Of a stretch of DNA of 64,000 nucleotides, positions 1-8,824 are shown piece after piece. Origin of the DNA: Arthrobacter sp. OV608 (GTDB taxonomy: Bacteria; Actinomycetota; Actinomycetes; Actinomycetales; Micrococcaceae); assembly GCA_900110595.1 (NCBI GenBank), contig FOEZ01000006.1, positions 124,001 to 188,000 on the forward strand. Direction: 5' to 3'. Below the pieces are notes generated by a model, which saw only the letters and a program-made list of their open reading frames with translations, did no database searches and had not been told where the DNA came from. Every line of letters begins with the position of its first letter. The stretch's first letter is position 1. Position numbers and translations under genes: made by a program.

Positions 1-1
1 T

Positions 2-79
2 GCCCTGGCCACCACCCGGAAGGGGACGCAGGCGGCGTATCCGGAGACGGCTGACGTGCAGCGCATGCTGCGGAGTTAA
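2..79 (+). CDS. 3' end of an unidentified gene (partial)
   Basis: An open frame enters from the left edge and stops at TAA 77-79, giving a 25-residue C-terminal tail ending RMLRS. The piece is too short to assign a family. It is on the plus strand and convergent with the transporter that follows. It may be a real gene end or a chance frame. Confidence 0.4.
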   Translation, partial: ALATTRKGTQAAYPETADVQRMLRS

Positions 80-145
80 AACAGCTGTCCGGGCGGACCC
101 TCTGATGAGGTTCCGCCCGGACAAACCAACTGCCTGGGAAAACCC

Positions 146-1363
146 CTAGCTGACCGGGGCCTCGGTGCGGTCCGTCGCAACAGCGTGGGGGACCGCCAGC
201 AGGGCTGCCACGGCCAGGGCGCCGGCTGCCGCGAAGACGTAGAAACCCCAGGGGTAGGCGATGCCGGCGGCAACCAGCCCACCCGTCAGGGCAGGCCCTG
301 CAATGGCGCCGACGCGGCCCACGCCGGCAGCGAAGCCGAGTGCGGTGGCGCGCAGCCGGGCAGGGAACAACTGGCTGACCCAGGCATAAACGAGTACCTG
401 GGAGCTGAAGACAAACACGCCCGTGACGAAGACGAGCACGTTCAACAGAACTGCGTTGTCGACCTTGACACTCAAAAGGGCGAGGCATACTGCCGAAAGT
501 CCAAACCACAGCAGCACGATGGGCTTGGTTCCGTGCTTGTCGGCCAGGATGCCGGCGATGATCAGTCCGGCAACGGCGCCGAGATTCAAGACCAGGAGCA
601 GGGAAAGCCCGGCGCTGACAGGGTATCCGGCAGAAGCCATCAGCTGCGGCAGCCAGGTATTCAGGCCATAAACCAGAAGCAGCCCCATGAACGAAGCTGC
701 ACCAATGGCCGCCGCAATGAGGGGATAAGGCTTCTGCACCAGGCTCCGGAACCCGGTCTTTTCCTCTGCGCCGGCAGCCCGGGCCGCAGGCAAAGTCTCC
801 GGCAGCTTGAACCAGAGGAACGGCGCAAGGACCAGGCCGGCAAGGCCTCCCACCACAAACATGATGCGCCAATCGGGGATGACGATCATCGCCAGGAAGG
901 CGGTGGCCACCGCGCCAACGTGGTATCCCGTCATGGTCCGGGTGGTTGACTTCCCGGCGGAACTGGCCGGGGCGTAGTCGTTCATGTAGGCAAGGGCGGC
1001 CGGCAGGCATGCCCCAAGCCCCGCCCCGGCCAGCAGCCGAAGCGCGCCGAATACGGCAACATTGGGGGCCCACACCACTGCGAGGGTGAGCAGCGAAAAC
1101 CAGAGCACGCACGCCACCAGCAGGTTCCGGCGCCCGAAGCGGTCCGAAAGCGGGGCGATGAAGAGCGCGCCCAGGCCTACGCCCACGAGCGAGATGGTGG
1201 CCACGAAAGTGGCGCCGACAGCGTCAAAGCCAAGCTCGCCGGTCTTGATCAAGGTGGGAATGACGGTGCCGAGCACCACGAGGTCAAAGCCGTCCAGGAC
1301 CATGGCCAGCCAGCAGAGCCAAACCGGCCAGCGCGTCGGGCGGGCGGAGGGAGAAGTTGTCAT
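146..1363 (-). CDS. MFS transporter, aromatic acid:H+ symporter type
   Basis: A 405-residue protein with about 12 hydrophobic segments. The first segment carries DGFDLVVLGTVIPTL and the loop after segment 2 reads DRFGRRN. Both fit the AAHS branch of the major facilitator superfamily (PcaK/BenK-like), whose members import benzoates or hydroxybenzoates with protons across the inner membrane. The length fits the family, though it is slightly short. The ATG is preceded by GAGGATTCC, a reasonable ribosome site. It is divergent from the hydrolase at 1583. The substrate cannot be read from sequence, but an aromatic acid fits the ring-cleavage operon later in the window. Confidence 0.8.
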   Translation of the reverse strand: MTTSPSARPTRWPVWLCWLAMVLDGFDLVVLGTVIPTLIKTGELGFDAVGATFVATISLVGVGLGALFIAPLSDRFGRRNLLVACVLWFSLLTLAVVWAPNVAVFGALRLLAGAGLGACLPAALAYMNDYAPASSAGKSTTRTMTGYHVGAVATAFLAMIVIPDWRIMFVVGGLAGLVLAPFLWFKLPETLPAARAAGAEEKTGFRSLVQKPYPLIAAAIGAASFMGLLLVYGLNTWLPQLMASAGYPVSAGLSLLLVLNLGAVAGLIIAGILADKHGTKPIVLLWFGLSAVCLALLSVKVDNAVLLNVLVFVTGVFVFSSQVLVYAWVSQLFPARLRATALGFAAGVGRVGAIAGPALTGGLVAAGIAYPWGFYVFAAAGALAVAALLAVPHAVATDRTEAPVS

Positions 1364-1582
1364 GGAATCCTCATTGATTTAGTAAAAGGAGGGAAGGGCA
1401 GCCGATCGAGAGCTCCACCACATCCGTACGTGACCCACGGCATGCCTTCTTCCGTCGATAAGGGTACAGGCTGGTTCGTTTCGTGCACAAAAGTTCGCTA
1501 ACCGAACAAGTCGGAGCTCATGCAGAACGGGCTAGGTGTTGTGTCAGGGGCTTGACGGCAGCAGGTCTGTAGGCTCAGGTGC
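1364..1582. promoter_or_regulatory. Divergent intergenic region (219 bp)
   Basis: The space between the divergently transcribed MFS gene and the alpha/beta hydrolase should hold both promoters. I saw no convincing operator palindrome or RNA structure in it. Confidence 0.4.
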
Positions 1583-2500
1583 ATGGGTGAGCTTCGGCGT
1601 CGTACGTTCTTTACGGGCGCAGCCGCCGGTGCCGTGGGAGCCGGCCTGGCAGCCTGCTCTCCTCCGGAACCGAACGGCACGTCCGTGGCACCAACAAGAG
1701 GGGATGCAGTGCAGCGGCACAGGTATAACTACGGCAGTGACCCCAGCCAGTGGGGCGAACTGTTCCTTCCAGAGCTTCCCGACGGCGGTACGCACGGCGT
1801 GGTGGTGGTGATTCACGGCGGCTACTGGCGCTCGCAGTACGGCGCCGAGTTGGGGCAGCCTTTGGCCGCGGACCTTGCCGGACACGGCATGGCGGCGTGG
1901 AACCTGGAGTACCGCCGCGCCGGAAACGGTGGCGGCTGGCCGCACACGTTCCAGGACATCCTGGCCGGCATCGACAAACTGCAGGAGCTCGCCGCCCCAC
2001 ATTCACTGGACCTGGCCAAAGTGGTGGCCCTCGGGCACTCCGCCGGTGGGCACCTGGCCGTATGGGCGGCTGGGCGGGACCGGCTGGGCGGGTTGGGGGA
2101 ACGTGAGCATCGCGACGTCGGGGCAGGCGCCGCCGGCGTCCGCCTCACCGGCGTGGTCAGCCAGTCCGGCGTCCTCAACCTGGCGGAGGCAGAAAAACTC
2201 AACCTCAGCAACGGTGCGGTGGCCAACCTGCTGGGCGGGCCGTCGTCGGAATATCCCGGCCGTCACCGGTATGCGGACCCGATGGCAGCGCTCCCACTGG
2301 ACGTTCCGGTCTATGCCGTCCACGCCACCGAGGACGACGACGTGCCGTTGGCCATGTCCTCCTCGTATGTGGAAGCAAGCCAGGCTGGCAGCATTCCGGC
2401 GCAGCTGGTCACGGTGTCCGGGGACCACTTCGCACTCATCGATCCGGCCGAACCGGCGTACAAAAAATGCAGAGAGCTGGTCCGGGAATTGCTGGGATGA
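1583..2500 (+). CDS. Secreted alpha/beta hydrolase (esterase / kynurenine-formamidase-like)
   Basis: A 305-residue protein. The N-terminus has a twin-arginine-like RRRTFF, a hydrophobic stretch and a LAAC lipobox near residue 25, so it is probably exported and lipid-anchored. The mature part carries HGGYWR (oxyanion region, about residue 75) and GHSAGG (nucleophile elbow, about 153). A late GDHF supplies the likely catalytic histidine. This pattern is typical of BD-FAE, carboxylesterase and kynurenine-formamidase-like hydrolases. It ends nine bases from the convergent LacI gene. An ester- or amide-cleaving role outside the membrane is inferred; the substrate is unknown. Confidence 0.75.
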   Translation: MGELRRRTFFTGAAAGAVGAGLAACSPPEPNGTSVAPTRGDAVQRHRYNYGSDPSQWGELFLPELPDGGTHGVVVVIHGGYWRSQYGAELGQPLAADLAGHGMAAWNLEYRRAGNGGGWPHTFQDILAGIDKLQELAAPHSLDLAKVVALGHSAGGHLAVWAAGRDRLGGLGEREHRDVGAGAAGVRLTGVVSQSGVLNLAEAEKLNLSNGAVANLLGGPSSEYPGRHRYADPMAALPLDVPVYAVHATEDDDVPLAMSSSYVEASQAGSIPAQLVTVSGDHFALIDPAEPAYKKCRELVRELLG

Positions 2501-2509
2501 CCTGGAGCG

Positions 2510-3556
2510 CTAAGCCCGCACCCGAGCCGTTGATTCCCTGAATACCAACTCCATTGGCGCCAGGGACAACGCCTCAGTGGCGGGCTGCTGCCCCCGGATC
2601 CGGGCGATGAGTTCGGACATGCTCCGGGCCCCAAGCGCCTCCAGATCCATGTGCACGCTGGACAGGGTGGGGATCAGGAACGAAGACTCGGCCATGTCAT
2701 CCCAGCCGAAGACGCTCACATCATCCGGAACCGCAAGGCCATGTTCATGCAGTGCCCGCATGACGCCGATGGCCATCTGGTCGTTGGCAGCGAAAACCGC
2801 GGTGACGTCCTTGATGGCCGCGATCTTCCGCCCCGCAGCGTAACCGGAGGCCGGAGACCAGTCGCCCACTGCAACTCCCAGGGATACCAGGCCAAGCTCG
2901 GCCACAGTTTCCTCGTAGACAGCCCGCCGGTTCCGCGCCGACGGCCAGGCTGTTGGCCCGGCGACGTGGAAGAAGTTCCGGTGTCCCAGCGAGGCAAGGT
3001 GCTCAACAATCTTTCGTGCCGCAGCGCCGTCCGCCAGGCTGCCCCGCGCACGCATCTTGTTGTCGTATTCGCCGGCCACCACCATGGGAATAGCCTGGGA
3101 GTGCCGGGCCGCCGGGCTCCCCTTGGGCCTGGGGACGAAGGACAGGATGCCGGCGATGTCCTCGCCGCCCAGCAGGGTTTCCAACTGGTGCGCGCGGGCT
3201 TCGGCGGTTCCCTCAATGGCCACAACGTCCACGCGGTATCCGGCCGAATGGGCGGCCGCGGCGGCGCCATTGAGCATCCGGGCGGGGAAATACAGCGAAG
3301 CTTCCGGAACCACCACTACCACCCGGTAATGCTCCCGGGACCGCAATGAGCGGGCTGCCAGGTTGGGTGTGTAGTGAAGCTCGGCGAGGGCCTTTTCCAC
3401 GCGCTCCAGGGTTGCCGGCTTGAGCCCGCCAGGGGCTTTGAAGTACCGGGACACGGTTTGGTGGGACACGCCGGCAAGCGCGGCCACATCGTAGATGGTT
3501 GGCGCTTTTGCCTTGCCCTGTGTCATGGCTTCCTGTGCCACTGCTTCCTGCGCCAT
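2510..3556 (-). CDS. LacI-family transcriptional regulator
   Basis: A 348-residue regulator. The N-terminal helix-turn-helix reads TIYDVAALAGVSHQTVSRY, followed by a hinge and a periplasmic-binding-protein-like sensor domain. I place the start at the ATG at 3556, because GAAGGGA lies eight bases upstream and the longer frame adds a non-conserved, arginine-rich stretch. It is the last gene of the operon SBP > Gfo/Idh > DUF6807 > cupin > lacI, 16 bases after the cupin gene. It probably represses its own operon at the paired operator at 7801-7840. The inducer is unknown. Confidence 0.9.
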   Translation of the reverse strand: MAQEAVAQEAMTQGKAKAPTIYDVAALAGVSHQTVSRYFKAPGGLKPATLERVEKALAELHYTPNLAARSLRSREHYRVVVVVPEASLYFPARMLNGAAAAAHSAGYRVDVVAIEGTAEARAHQLETLLGGEDIAGILSFVPRPKGSPAARHSQAIPMVVAGEYDNKMRARGSLADGAAARKIVEHLASLGHRNFFHVAGPTAWPSARNRRAVYEETVAELGLVSLGVAVGDWSPASGYAAGRKIAAIKDVTAVFAANDQMAIGVMRALHEHGLAVPDDVSVFGWDDMAESSFLIPTLSSVHMDLEALGARSMSELIARIRGQQPATEALSLAPMELVFRESTARVRA

Positions 3557-3572
3557 GTCCGGTGGTGTCCCT

Positions 3573-4313
3573 TCACCTGCTGCCGTTGCTGTCCCATTTT
3601 TGCAGCATTCCGCACATACCCAGGACGCGCTCCCCGCTCGAAGGCGCGCTCCGGGTGACGGCCGCATCCTTGAAGTGGCCGTACCTGCCTTCCGAAAGGT
3701 CGGCAAGCCACCCTTCCGTACGGGCAGCCTCGGGTGCGATGCTCTCCTTCCACAGCTCCTGCCAGTCAGGTACCCGCGCCTGCACCAGCCGGACGGCGTC
3801 ACGGTGGAACCGCTCGACGGCACCGACGTCACCCGCCTGCGCAGCCGCCTTCAGCCGCAGGTAGCCGGCCAGCGCAGCGTCCCTCCTCGTGCGCGCCGCA
3901 GCAGGCAGCGAGGACGACGGCGAGGCGGGGCCGGCGTCGAGCGTTGCAGCCTGGGCATACCGCTTCGCGTCCGCAACCACCTCCGGCTCGAAGGTCAGGA
4001 CGGCATCCCCGGCCTCCGGCAGTCCGCCATTTTGCATGATGGCCAGGATCTCCAGGTTGTCCCCGTTGACCAGTCTGTGGATGGTGCCCGGGCTAAACCA
4101 GAGCAGGTCATCGGGGGCCAGATCATAGGATTCGTACCCTGTTGCGCGAATGGTTTCCACGCGTCCGGATCCGGACAGCACCAGGTACGCCTCCGTGGAG
4201 GCGGTATGCATGTGGGGAGAGCCGCCGCATACCCCGTCACTGGCTTCCCAGTCGTAGACGCTCAGGCGTGTCAGGCCCACGCTGCCTGGGAAGGGGAGTG
4301 CCGGGGTCTTCAT
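3573..4313 (-). CDS. Cupin-domain protein
   Basis: A 246-residue protein. Residues about 30-100 form a cupin with the metal motif PHMHTASTEAYLVLSGSG (HxH then E) and the second motif SPGTIHRL. The C-terminal half is helical, charged and not recognised. The start overlaps the stop of the DUF6807 gene by four bases (ATGA), implying translational coupling. Cupins in sugar operons are often isomerases, epimerases or metal-dependent sugar-binding proteins. Here a role with the neighbouring dehydrogenase and DUF6807 protein is likely, but the reaction is not known. Confidence 0.8.
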   Translation of the reverse strand: MKTPALPFPGSVGLTRLSVYDWEASDGVCGGSPHMHTASTEAYLVLSGSGRVETIRATGYESYDLAPDDLLWFSPGTIHRLVNGDNLEILAIMQNGGLPEAGDAVLTFEPEVVADAKRYAQAATLDAGPASPSSSLPAAARTRRDAALAGYLRLKAAAQAGDVGAVERFHRDAVRLVQARVPDWQELWKESIAPEAARTEGWLADLSEGRYGHFKDAAVTRSAPSSGERVLGMCGMLQKWDSNGSR

Positions 4314-5254
4314 GCCCTGGTCCGGTCCGCCGCGACTTTCCGTTGCAGGGTTTCCCCGGCCAGGGTGGCGAGATGGTCCAGCCGCTCCTGGTCCGAGTCG
4401 CCGTCCGCGATCACCACGGCATACCGGTTGACCATTGTTTCGCCGGCGGCGAAGGTGACCTCAGTGCTGAAGAACGGGGCAGGACCAAAGCAGGCAAAGG
4501 GCTCGGACCGGGCAAACCATTCCGGCGGGTGTTGGGCGTTGGTGGTGGCGTCAGCGATCAGCACTGTGGAAAACCGGCAGGTGTCATCGTGCTGGCCCAC
4601 GAATGCCAGCCAGGGGCCGCGGGTCCCGCGCAGCGCTTCGCCGCTGGCTCCGCCCGGGCCAACGATGCGGCCGCCGGTAAATTCGCGCGGGCCCCGCCAG
4701 AACAGTCCGCCGTACCCGGCGTTCTCCCGCCCTTCGGTGGTGGGCGAGCCGATGTGGATGTCGCCGCCGGAGACGTTCGTCATCTCCGTTTCGAAGACAA
4801 GGGTCCAGGCGGCGTCAGGGCCCGGGGTAATCCGGATGGTGCGGGTTTCGTCCACCACGTGCTTTCCGGCCTGCGTCCACCAGCCCAGCGTGTGGGCAAA
4901 ACGGAACGCGCCGCCGTCGAGCACTGCTTCGATCACGCGCCCGTGGCGCATGCTCCCGTTGTTGGGCAGCCACGTGTAGTCCTTGCCGCGCCGGTAGCTG
5001 GGACCGCCCCAGAAGTTGTCATCGCCGAAGTGGGGCAGGGACCAGGCAATGCCCTTGTGCCAGACGTGGTCCCACGGGCGGTAGGCGGTGACCGTTTCGC
5101 CCGCCGTGGTGCGCAGCGGGTGGAAGAAGGGGCGCGGCGACTCGCGCTGTTCATCCGTGGCATCGTACGTGTAGGTGGCGATCTCCACGTCCCCGAGCGA
5201 TACGGTCAGGGACTGGTTGTCGTCGCGCCAGCTGAGTGCGGCTTCGGTGCTCAT
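4310..5254 (-). CDS. DUF6807 / PmoA-like protein
   Basis: A 314-residue protein rich in aromatic and glycine residues. Recognisable stretches are HPLRTTAGETVTAYRPWDH (about 45-63) and HGKG/HKGIAWS-type turns (about 66-72), typical of the PmoA-like family (DUF6807). Members are predicted beta-sandwich proteins in sugar-catabolic operons, usually beside Gfo/Idh/MocA dehydrogenases, as here. There is no signal peptide, so it is probably cytoplasmic. It overlaps its upstream and downstream neighbours by four bases each. The enzymatic role is unproven in general and I do not assign one. Confidence 0.75.
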   Translation of the reverse strand: MSTEAALSWRDDNQSLTVSLGDVEIATYTYDATDEQRESPRPFFHPLRTTAGETVTAYRPWDHVWHKGIAWSLPHFGDDNFWGGPSYRRGKDYTWLPNNGSMRHGRVIEAVLDGGAFRFAHTLGWWTQAGKHVVDETRTIRITPGPDAAWTLVFETEMTNVSGGDIHIGSPTTEGRENAGYGGLFWRGPREFTGGRIVGPGGASGEALRGTRGPWLAFVGQHDDTCRFSTVLIADATTNAQHPPEWFARSEPFACFGPAPFFSTEVTFAAGETMVNRYAVVIADGDSDQERLDHLATLAGETLQRKVAADRTRA

Positions 5255-6369
5255 GCTTCGAGTGCTTCCTCTTGTTTCCAGGGTTCCAGGTGTCCGTCCA
5301 TGCGGGTGAAAAAGGGGCTCGACTCGTCAATCTGGCCCCGCGAAACAGTGGTCCCGCTGACGCTCGACGCGTAGATAGCGGCCGCCAGCTCCATGGTGGC
5401 ATAGGCGTCTGAGATGGAGACAGCAGCCGGTTCCCCGGCCTGCAGGCTGCGGATGATCGCCGCGTACTGCGCCGGGTGTCCGCTGGGGTGGTCCGCCCCC
5501 TCGTTCCAGAGGCCGACGGCGTCCTGACCCGGTGCCGGGGTCACCTTCCAATGGTGGTCGCTGTAGCCGTAGAGGTGTTCGAGCTCCACCGTTGCGTTCT
5601 CGTAGTCCAGCCGAAGGTAGGAGGTTTCGCGGGGGGAGATGACGGAGTTGATGACAGTGGCGATCGCCCCGGATTCGAAGCGGACCACCGCAGCTGAGGC
5701 ATCCTCCGTATCTGTTGTGCGGGCCAGCTTGCCAGCGAAGGCCGTCACTTCAGACCATGGACCCCACAGGTGCAGGAGCAGGTCGAACTGGTGGATGCCG
5801 TGGCCCATGGTGGGCCCGCCGCCCTCCACATCCCAGAGCCCGCGCCAGGGAACATCGAAGTATGGCTGGTCGCGGAACCAGAGGGTGTTGCAGGTGCCCA
5901 CCAGCTGCCTGCCCAAGGTTCCGGACTGCTGGAGTGCGAGCAGCCGCTGCGCGCCCGAGCCGAAGCGGTGCTGGAAGATGCAGCTCAGGGAGCCGGCGGA
6001 CGCCTGCTCCGCGGTTTCCAGCTGCCGCATCTGGCTCAGGGACAAGGCCGGCGGCTTTTCGATGACGGCATGCAGACCGAAGGACAGCGCTTCCAGTGCC
6101 AGGGGAAAGTGGCTGGAGGGGGGAGTGCAGATGGCTGCGAGATCCAGCGCGCCGCCGTCGAGCGCTTCTGCCAGGCTTGCCGCGGTCCGGGCGACGCCCC
6201 ACTTGCCGGCAAAAGACTCCGAACGCGCGGGGTCCACGTCGATCGCTGCCGCGAGTTCGACGCCGGGTTGCTGCTTGAGTGCCTCGGCGTGGGCATTGGC
6301 GATGCCGCCGGTGCCGATGACAGCGACGCGAAGGGGGGTACCGGCGTCGTGATTCCTGTGGCGGGTCAT
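5251..6369 (-). CDS. Gfo/Idh/MocA-family NAD(P)-dependent sugar dehydrogenase
   Basis: A 372-residue protein. The N-terminal Rossmann fold has VAVIGTGGIANAH (about 14-26), the family EKP signature is VIEKPPALS, and the C-terminal domain carries GHGIHQFDLL with the likely catalytic histidine. Enzymes of this family oxidise or reduce sugar, inositol or sugar-acid carbons with NAD(P). It starts two bases after the binding-protein gene stop and overlaps the DUF6807 gene, so it sits in one transcription unit. Oxidation at C3 of a sugar or glycoside is plausible given the DUF6807 partner, but this is inferred. Confidence 0.85.
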   Translation of the reverse strand: MTRHRNHDAGTPLRVAVIGTGGIANAHAEALKQQPGVELAAAIDVDPARSESFAGKWGVARTAASLAEALDGGALDLAAICTPPSSHFPLALEALSFGLHAVIEKPPALSLSQMRQLETAEQASAGSLSCIFQHRFGSGAQRLLALQQSGTLGRQLVGTCNTLWFRDQPYFDVPWRGLWDVEGGGPTMGHGIHQFDLLLHLWGPWSEVTAFAGKLARTTDTEDASAAVVRFESGAIATVINSVISPRETSYLRLDYENATVELEHLYGYSDHHWKVTPAPGQDAVGLWNEGADHPSGHPAQYAAIIRSLQAGEPAAVSISDAYATMELAAAIYASSVSGTTVSRGQIDESSPFFTRMDGHLEPWKQEEALEA

Positions 6370-6371
6370 TT

Positions 6372-7670
6372 CTACTTCCGGAGTGAGGAGGACAGTTCGT
6401 CGATGAAGGGCCGGGCGGCCTTTTCGGGGGTGGTGCGTTCGAACAGGATGTCCGAGGTGTAGCGGCTGAGGATATCCGTGATGGTGCTGCCGCCGGCAGG
6501 CGTGATGGGCGGGGCTGGCCTGACCTCGTCGGCGATGGCGTTGGTGAACTCGATCGCGGCCTTGTCCGTGGCGTTCAGCTTGGCGGCGATGGCTTCGCGG
6601 ACTTTTGCGTTGGCGGGTATGCCGCGTTCAGTGAGCATGATGTCGGCCGCGGTCTGCCTGTTGGTGAGGTAGTTCAGGAACTTCTCCGCCGCCTTCTGGT
6701 GTTTGGTGCGGGATGAGACGGACCAGAACATGGATGGCTTGTAATAGGCCCCGCGTTCTGCTGCGTCAGACTCGCCGGGCAGGCGCAGCAGCTTCAGCTC
6801 CTGCCCGCTGGCGCCCGAGTAGGCCGTGAGCTGGGTGCTGAACACGCCGGAGAAGGCCATCTCGTTTTTGGCCAGGGGTGTCTGGTTCAGCGAAGCGGTG
6901 GCACTTTCGATGATGGCCGATGGCTTGGCGCCGGCGCCGGACGTGGACAGGTCCCGGACGTTCTGCCAGAACGAGACGAGCGTTTCAGGCTTGATCACCA
7001 CGTTGCCCCCGTCATCGTAAAGCCGGTCACCGTGCTGGCGTGCCCAGATATAGAGGTCCTGATCCCCGTACTGCACACCCACGCCCGTGCCTGCCCCGCT
7101 CCGGCTGATCTGCTGGCCGATTTCCCGGTAGTCCTCCCACGTCCACGTGGTGTCATCCGGCAGCGCCACCCCGGCTTTGGCCAGGACGCTTGGGTTGGCA
7201 GCGATGCAGAACGTGGCGATGCCGGTGACCAGGCCAACCAGTTCCCCGTCCACCTCCCCGCTCTTGAGGGTGTCCGGGTCGATGCCGGAGGTGTCCAGGC
7301 CGGCTAGTTTTTTGATGTCCAGCAGGGCGCCGCGGTCGCCGTATTCCCGGACGTACTTCTCGTCCATCTGGATGACGTCCGGCGCGTCGTTGGCCGCCAC
7401 CTGCGTCGCGAGCTTGTCCCAGTAGCCGGTCCAGTCGCTGTACTCACCCACCACAGTGATGTTGGGGTTCTCCGCCTCGAAGGCGTCGATGACTTTCTGG
7501 GTGGCTTTCTGGCGGGCATCACCGCCCCACCAGGTAAAGCGGATGGTGACGGGGCCGGACTCGTCGGCAGCGGGGGTGCCGCCGGCCGCGCAGCCGGACA
7601 GGGTCAAGGCAGACGCGGCAGCGGCGGCGGAGAGTAACAGGTAAGTCCGGCGGGTTGGTTGGTGGTTCAC
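6372..7670 (-). CDS. Sugar ABC transporter substrate-binding lipoprotein
   Basis: A 432-residue extracellular solute-binding protein (family 1). I choose the GTG at 7670 with AAGAAAGG upstream. From there the signal peptide is TRRTYLLLSAAAAASALTLSG followed by the lipobox cysteine. The fold signature includes IDAFEAENPNITVVGEYSDW and an MDEKYV region. It binds a carbohydrate outside the membrane. No permease or ATPase gene follows in the operon, so the translocator must be encoded elsewhere. It heads the LacI-controlled operon, with the inverted operator 130-170 bases upstream. Confidence 0.85.
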   Translation of the reverse strand: MNHQPTRRTYLLLSAAAAASALTLSGCAAGGTPAADESGPVTIRFTWWGGDARQKATQKVIDAFEAENPNITVVGEYSDWTGYWDKLATQVAANDAPDVIQMDEKYVREYGDRGALLDIKKLAGLDTSGIDPDTLKSGEVDGELVGLVTGIATFCIAANPSVLAKAGVALPDDTTWTWEDYREIGQQISRSGAGTGVGVQYGDQDLYIWARQHGDRLYDDGGNVVIKPETLVSFWQNVRDLSTSGAGAKPSAIIESATASLNQTPLAKNEMAFSGVFSTQLTAYSGASGQELKLLRLPGESDAAERGAYYKPSMFWSVSSRTKHQKAAEKFLNYLTNRQTAADIMLTERGIPANAKVREAIAAKLNATDKAAIEFTNAIADEVRPAPPITPAGGSTITDILSRYTSDILFERTTPEKAARPFIDELSSSLRK

Positions 7671-7800
7671 AGGCAGACCTTTCTTTCCGGAAGGACGGGC
7701 CACTGCGGCGTGGAGTCCTTCCCGGATTCCGAAGATGGTGCATGACATTGGGGAGGATGGGCTCCTCAGCACAAAGATGTCCGATCGCGGGCCGGCCAAG

Positions 7801-7840
7801 AAAGTGATCGGTAACACCAGTATTAGTTATCGATCACTTT
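7801..7840. promoter_or_regulatory. Paired LacI-type operator (inverted repeat)
   Basis: The arms AAAGTGATCGGTAAC (7801-7815) and GTTATCGATCACTTT (7826-7840) are inverted copies with one mismatch in 15, separated by 10 bases. Each arm centres on a CG, as LacI-family half-sites do. It lies upstream of the binding-protein operon that ends in lacI, so autoregulated repression is the simplest reading. Confidence 0.7.
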
Positions 7841-7960
7841 TCTGTCAACGCTTAAGCGGACTGGTTTTACGCAGCGGGGAAAAGCCGGGTCCCTGCTGTC
7901 GTTGCCCACTGCGAGGGGCTCTGCCGCCAAGGAGGCGTGAAGAAGTGACGGGCGCGCTTG

Positions 7961-8686
7961 CTAGGTAAGGCGGGCGACGCTTCGCCTTCCGGGACGGGGC
8001 GCTGCGCCGTCGGAGAAAAGTTCAGGGGTGGATTCCTGGATGCGCTGGACGTCCTCGAAGACGCCCCGCAGGTGGAGGCGGAGACTGCTGTCGGCATCGT
8101 TAAGGTTATTTGTCTCCAGGGCATCCACCACGGCGGTGTGCTGCTCGATGAGCGTGGCTACCGGCCGGGTGTCCAGCAGGCTGAGGCGGCGGGCGCGGTC
8201 AAGGTGGGCCTTGGCGGAGTTGACGGCCGCCCAGGCGGACTCGTGTCCCGCCAGGCGCAGCAGCTCCCGGTGGAAGTCCTCATCCAGCCGGAAGAATTCC
8301 TCCACGTCGCCGGCGGCATCGGCCTCCGACTGGGCCTTAAGAATCTCCCGCAGGCCGGCGATGCCCGCGCTGTCCACGGCAAGATCGCGCAGCGACGCGC
8401 ATTCAATGGCCTCCCGGACAAACTGCGCTTCGGACACCCGGGCCAGGTCCACGAGGGAAACAAACGAACCGATCTGGGGGAAGACCTGGACCAGGCCCTC
8501 CTCGCGCAGCAGGATCAGGCTCTCGCGTACCGGGGTCCTGCTGACGCCCAGTTCCTGCGCGAGCTCGTTCTCGGACAGCGGTTCCCCCGGGGGAAGCTGC
8601 AGCGAAATGATGCGCCGCCGAAGCGTCTCAAGGGTCTGGTCCCGCACGGACAGCCGCGGGGCCGCGCCTTGTTTATCCCTAGCCAT
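7961..8686 (-). CDS. GntR-family regulator (FadR/FCD subfamily)
   Basis: A 241-residue protein. A winged helix spans about 12-75 with LSENELAQELGVSRTPVRESL. An FCD effector domain follows, with the helical metal-site pattern (LDEDFHREL, IEQHTAVVDAL, LRLHLRGVF). This is the usual FadR-subfamily size. Such regulators sense sugar acids or other organic acids and usually repress. It is divergent from the hexonate operon that begins with the transporter at 8825, and both promoters fall within about 140 bases. It most likely controls that operon. Confidence 0.88.
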   Translation of the reverse strand: MARDKQGAAPRLSVRDQTLETLRRRIISLQLPPGEPLSENELAQELGVSRTPVRESLILLREEGLVQVFPQIGSFVSLVDLARVSEAQFVREAIECASLRDLAVDSAGIAGLREILKAQSEADAAGDVEEFFRLDEDFHRELLRLAGHESAWAAVNSAKAHLDRARRLSLLDTRPVATLIEQHTAVVDALETNNLNDADSSLRLHLRGVFEDVQRIQESTPELFSDGAAPRPGRRSVARLT

Positions 8687-8703
8687 GACCTCATTCTATG
8701 CTG

Positions 8704-8738
8704 TTGACACACTAGAATGGTAGTGCTTGTATGGTAGT
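8704..8738 (+). promoter_or_regulatory. Putative promoter with ATGGTAGT direct repeats
   Basis: A perfect TTGACA (-35-like, 8704-8709) is followed 17 bases later by TTGTAT as a weak -10. ATGGTAGT occurs at 8717-8724 and 8731-8738, 14 bases apart, overlapping that promoter. These repeats are candidate GntR-binding sites for the divergent regulator. Confidence 0.5.
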
Positions 8739-8824
8739 AGAACGTGCTGCTGGTCACTGCTGCAGACCCGCCGGCGTCCCCCGTTTTATCCCCTTCGTTC
8801 GCATCGCCTGCAAAGGAGCACCTG

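Noticed and set aside
3557..3832. Extended N-terminus of the LacI regulator
   Set aside because: It is antisense to the cupin gene, and the extra residues are Arg/Ser/Gly-rich without homology. The ATG at 3556 has GAAGGGA upstream.
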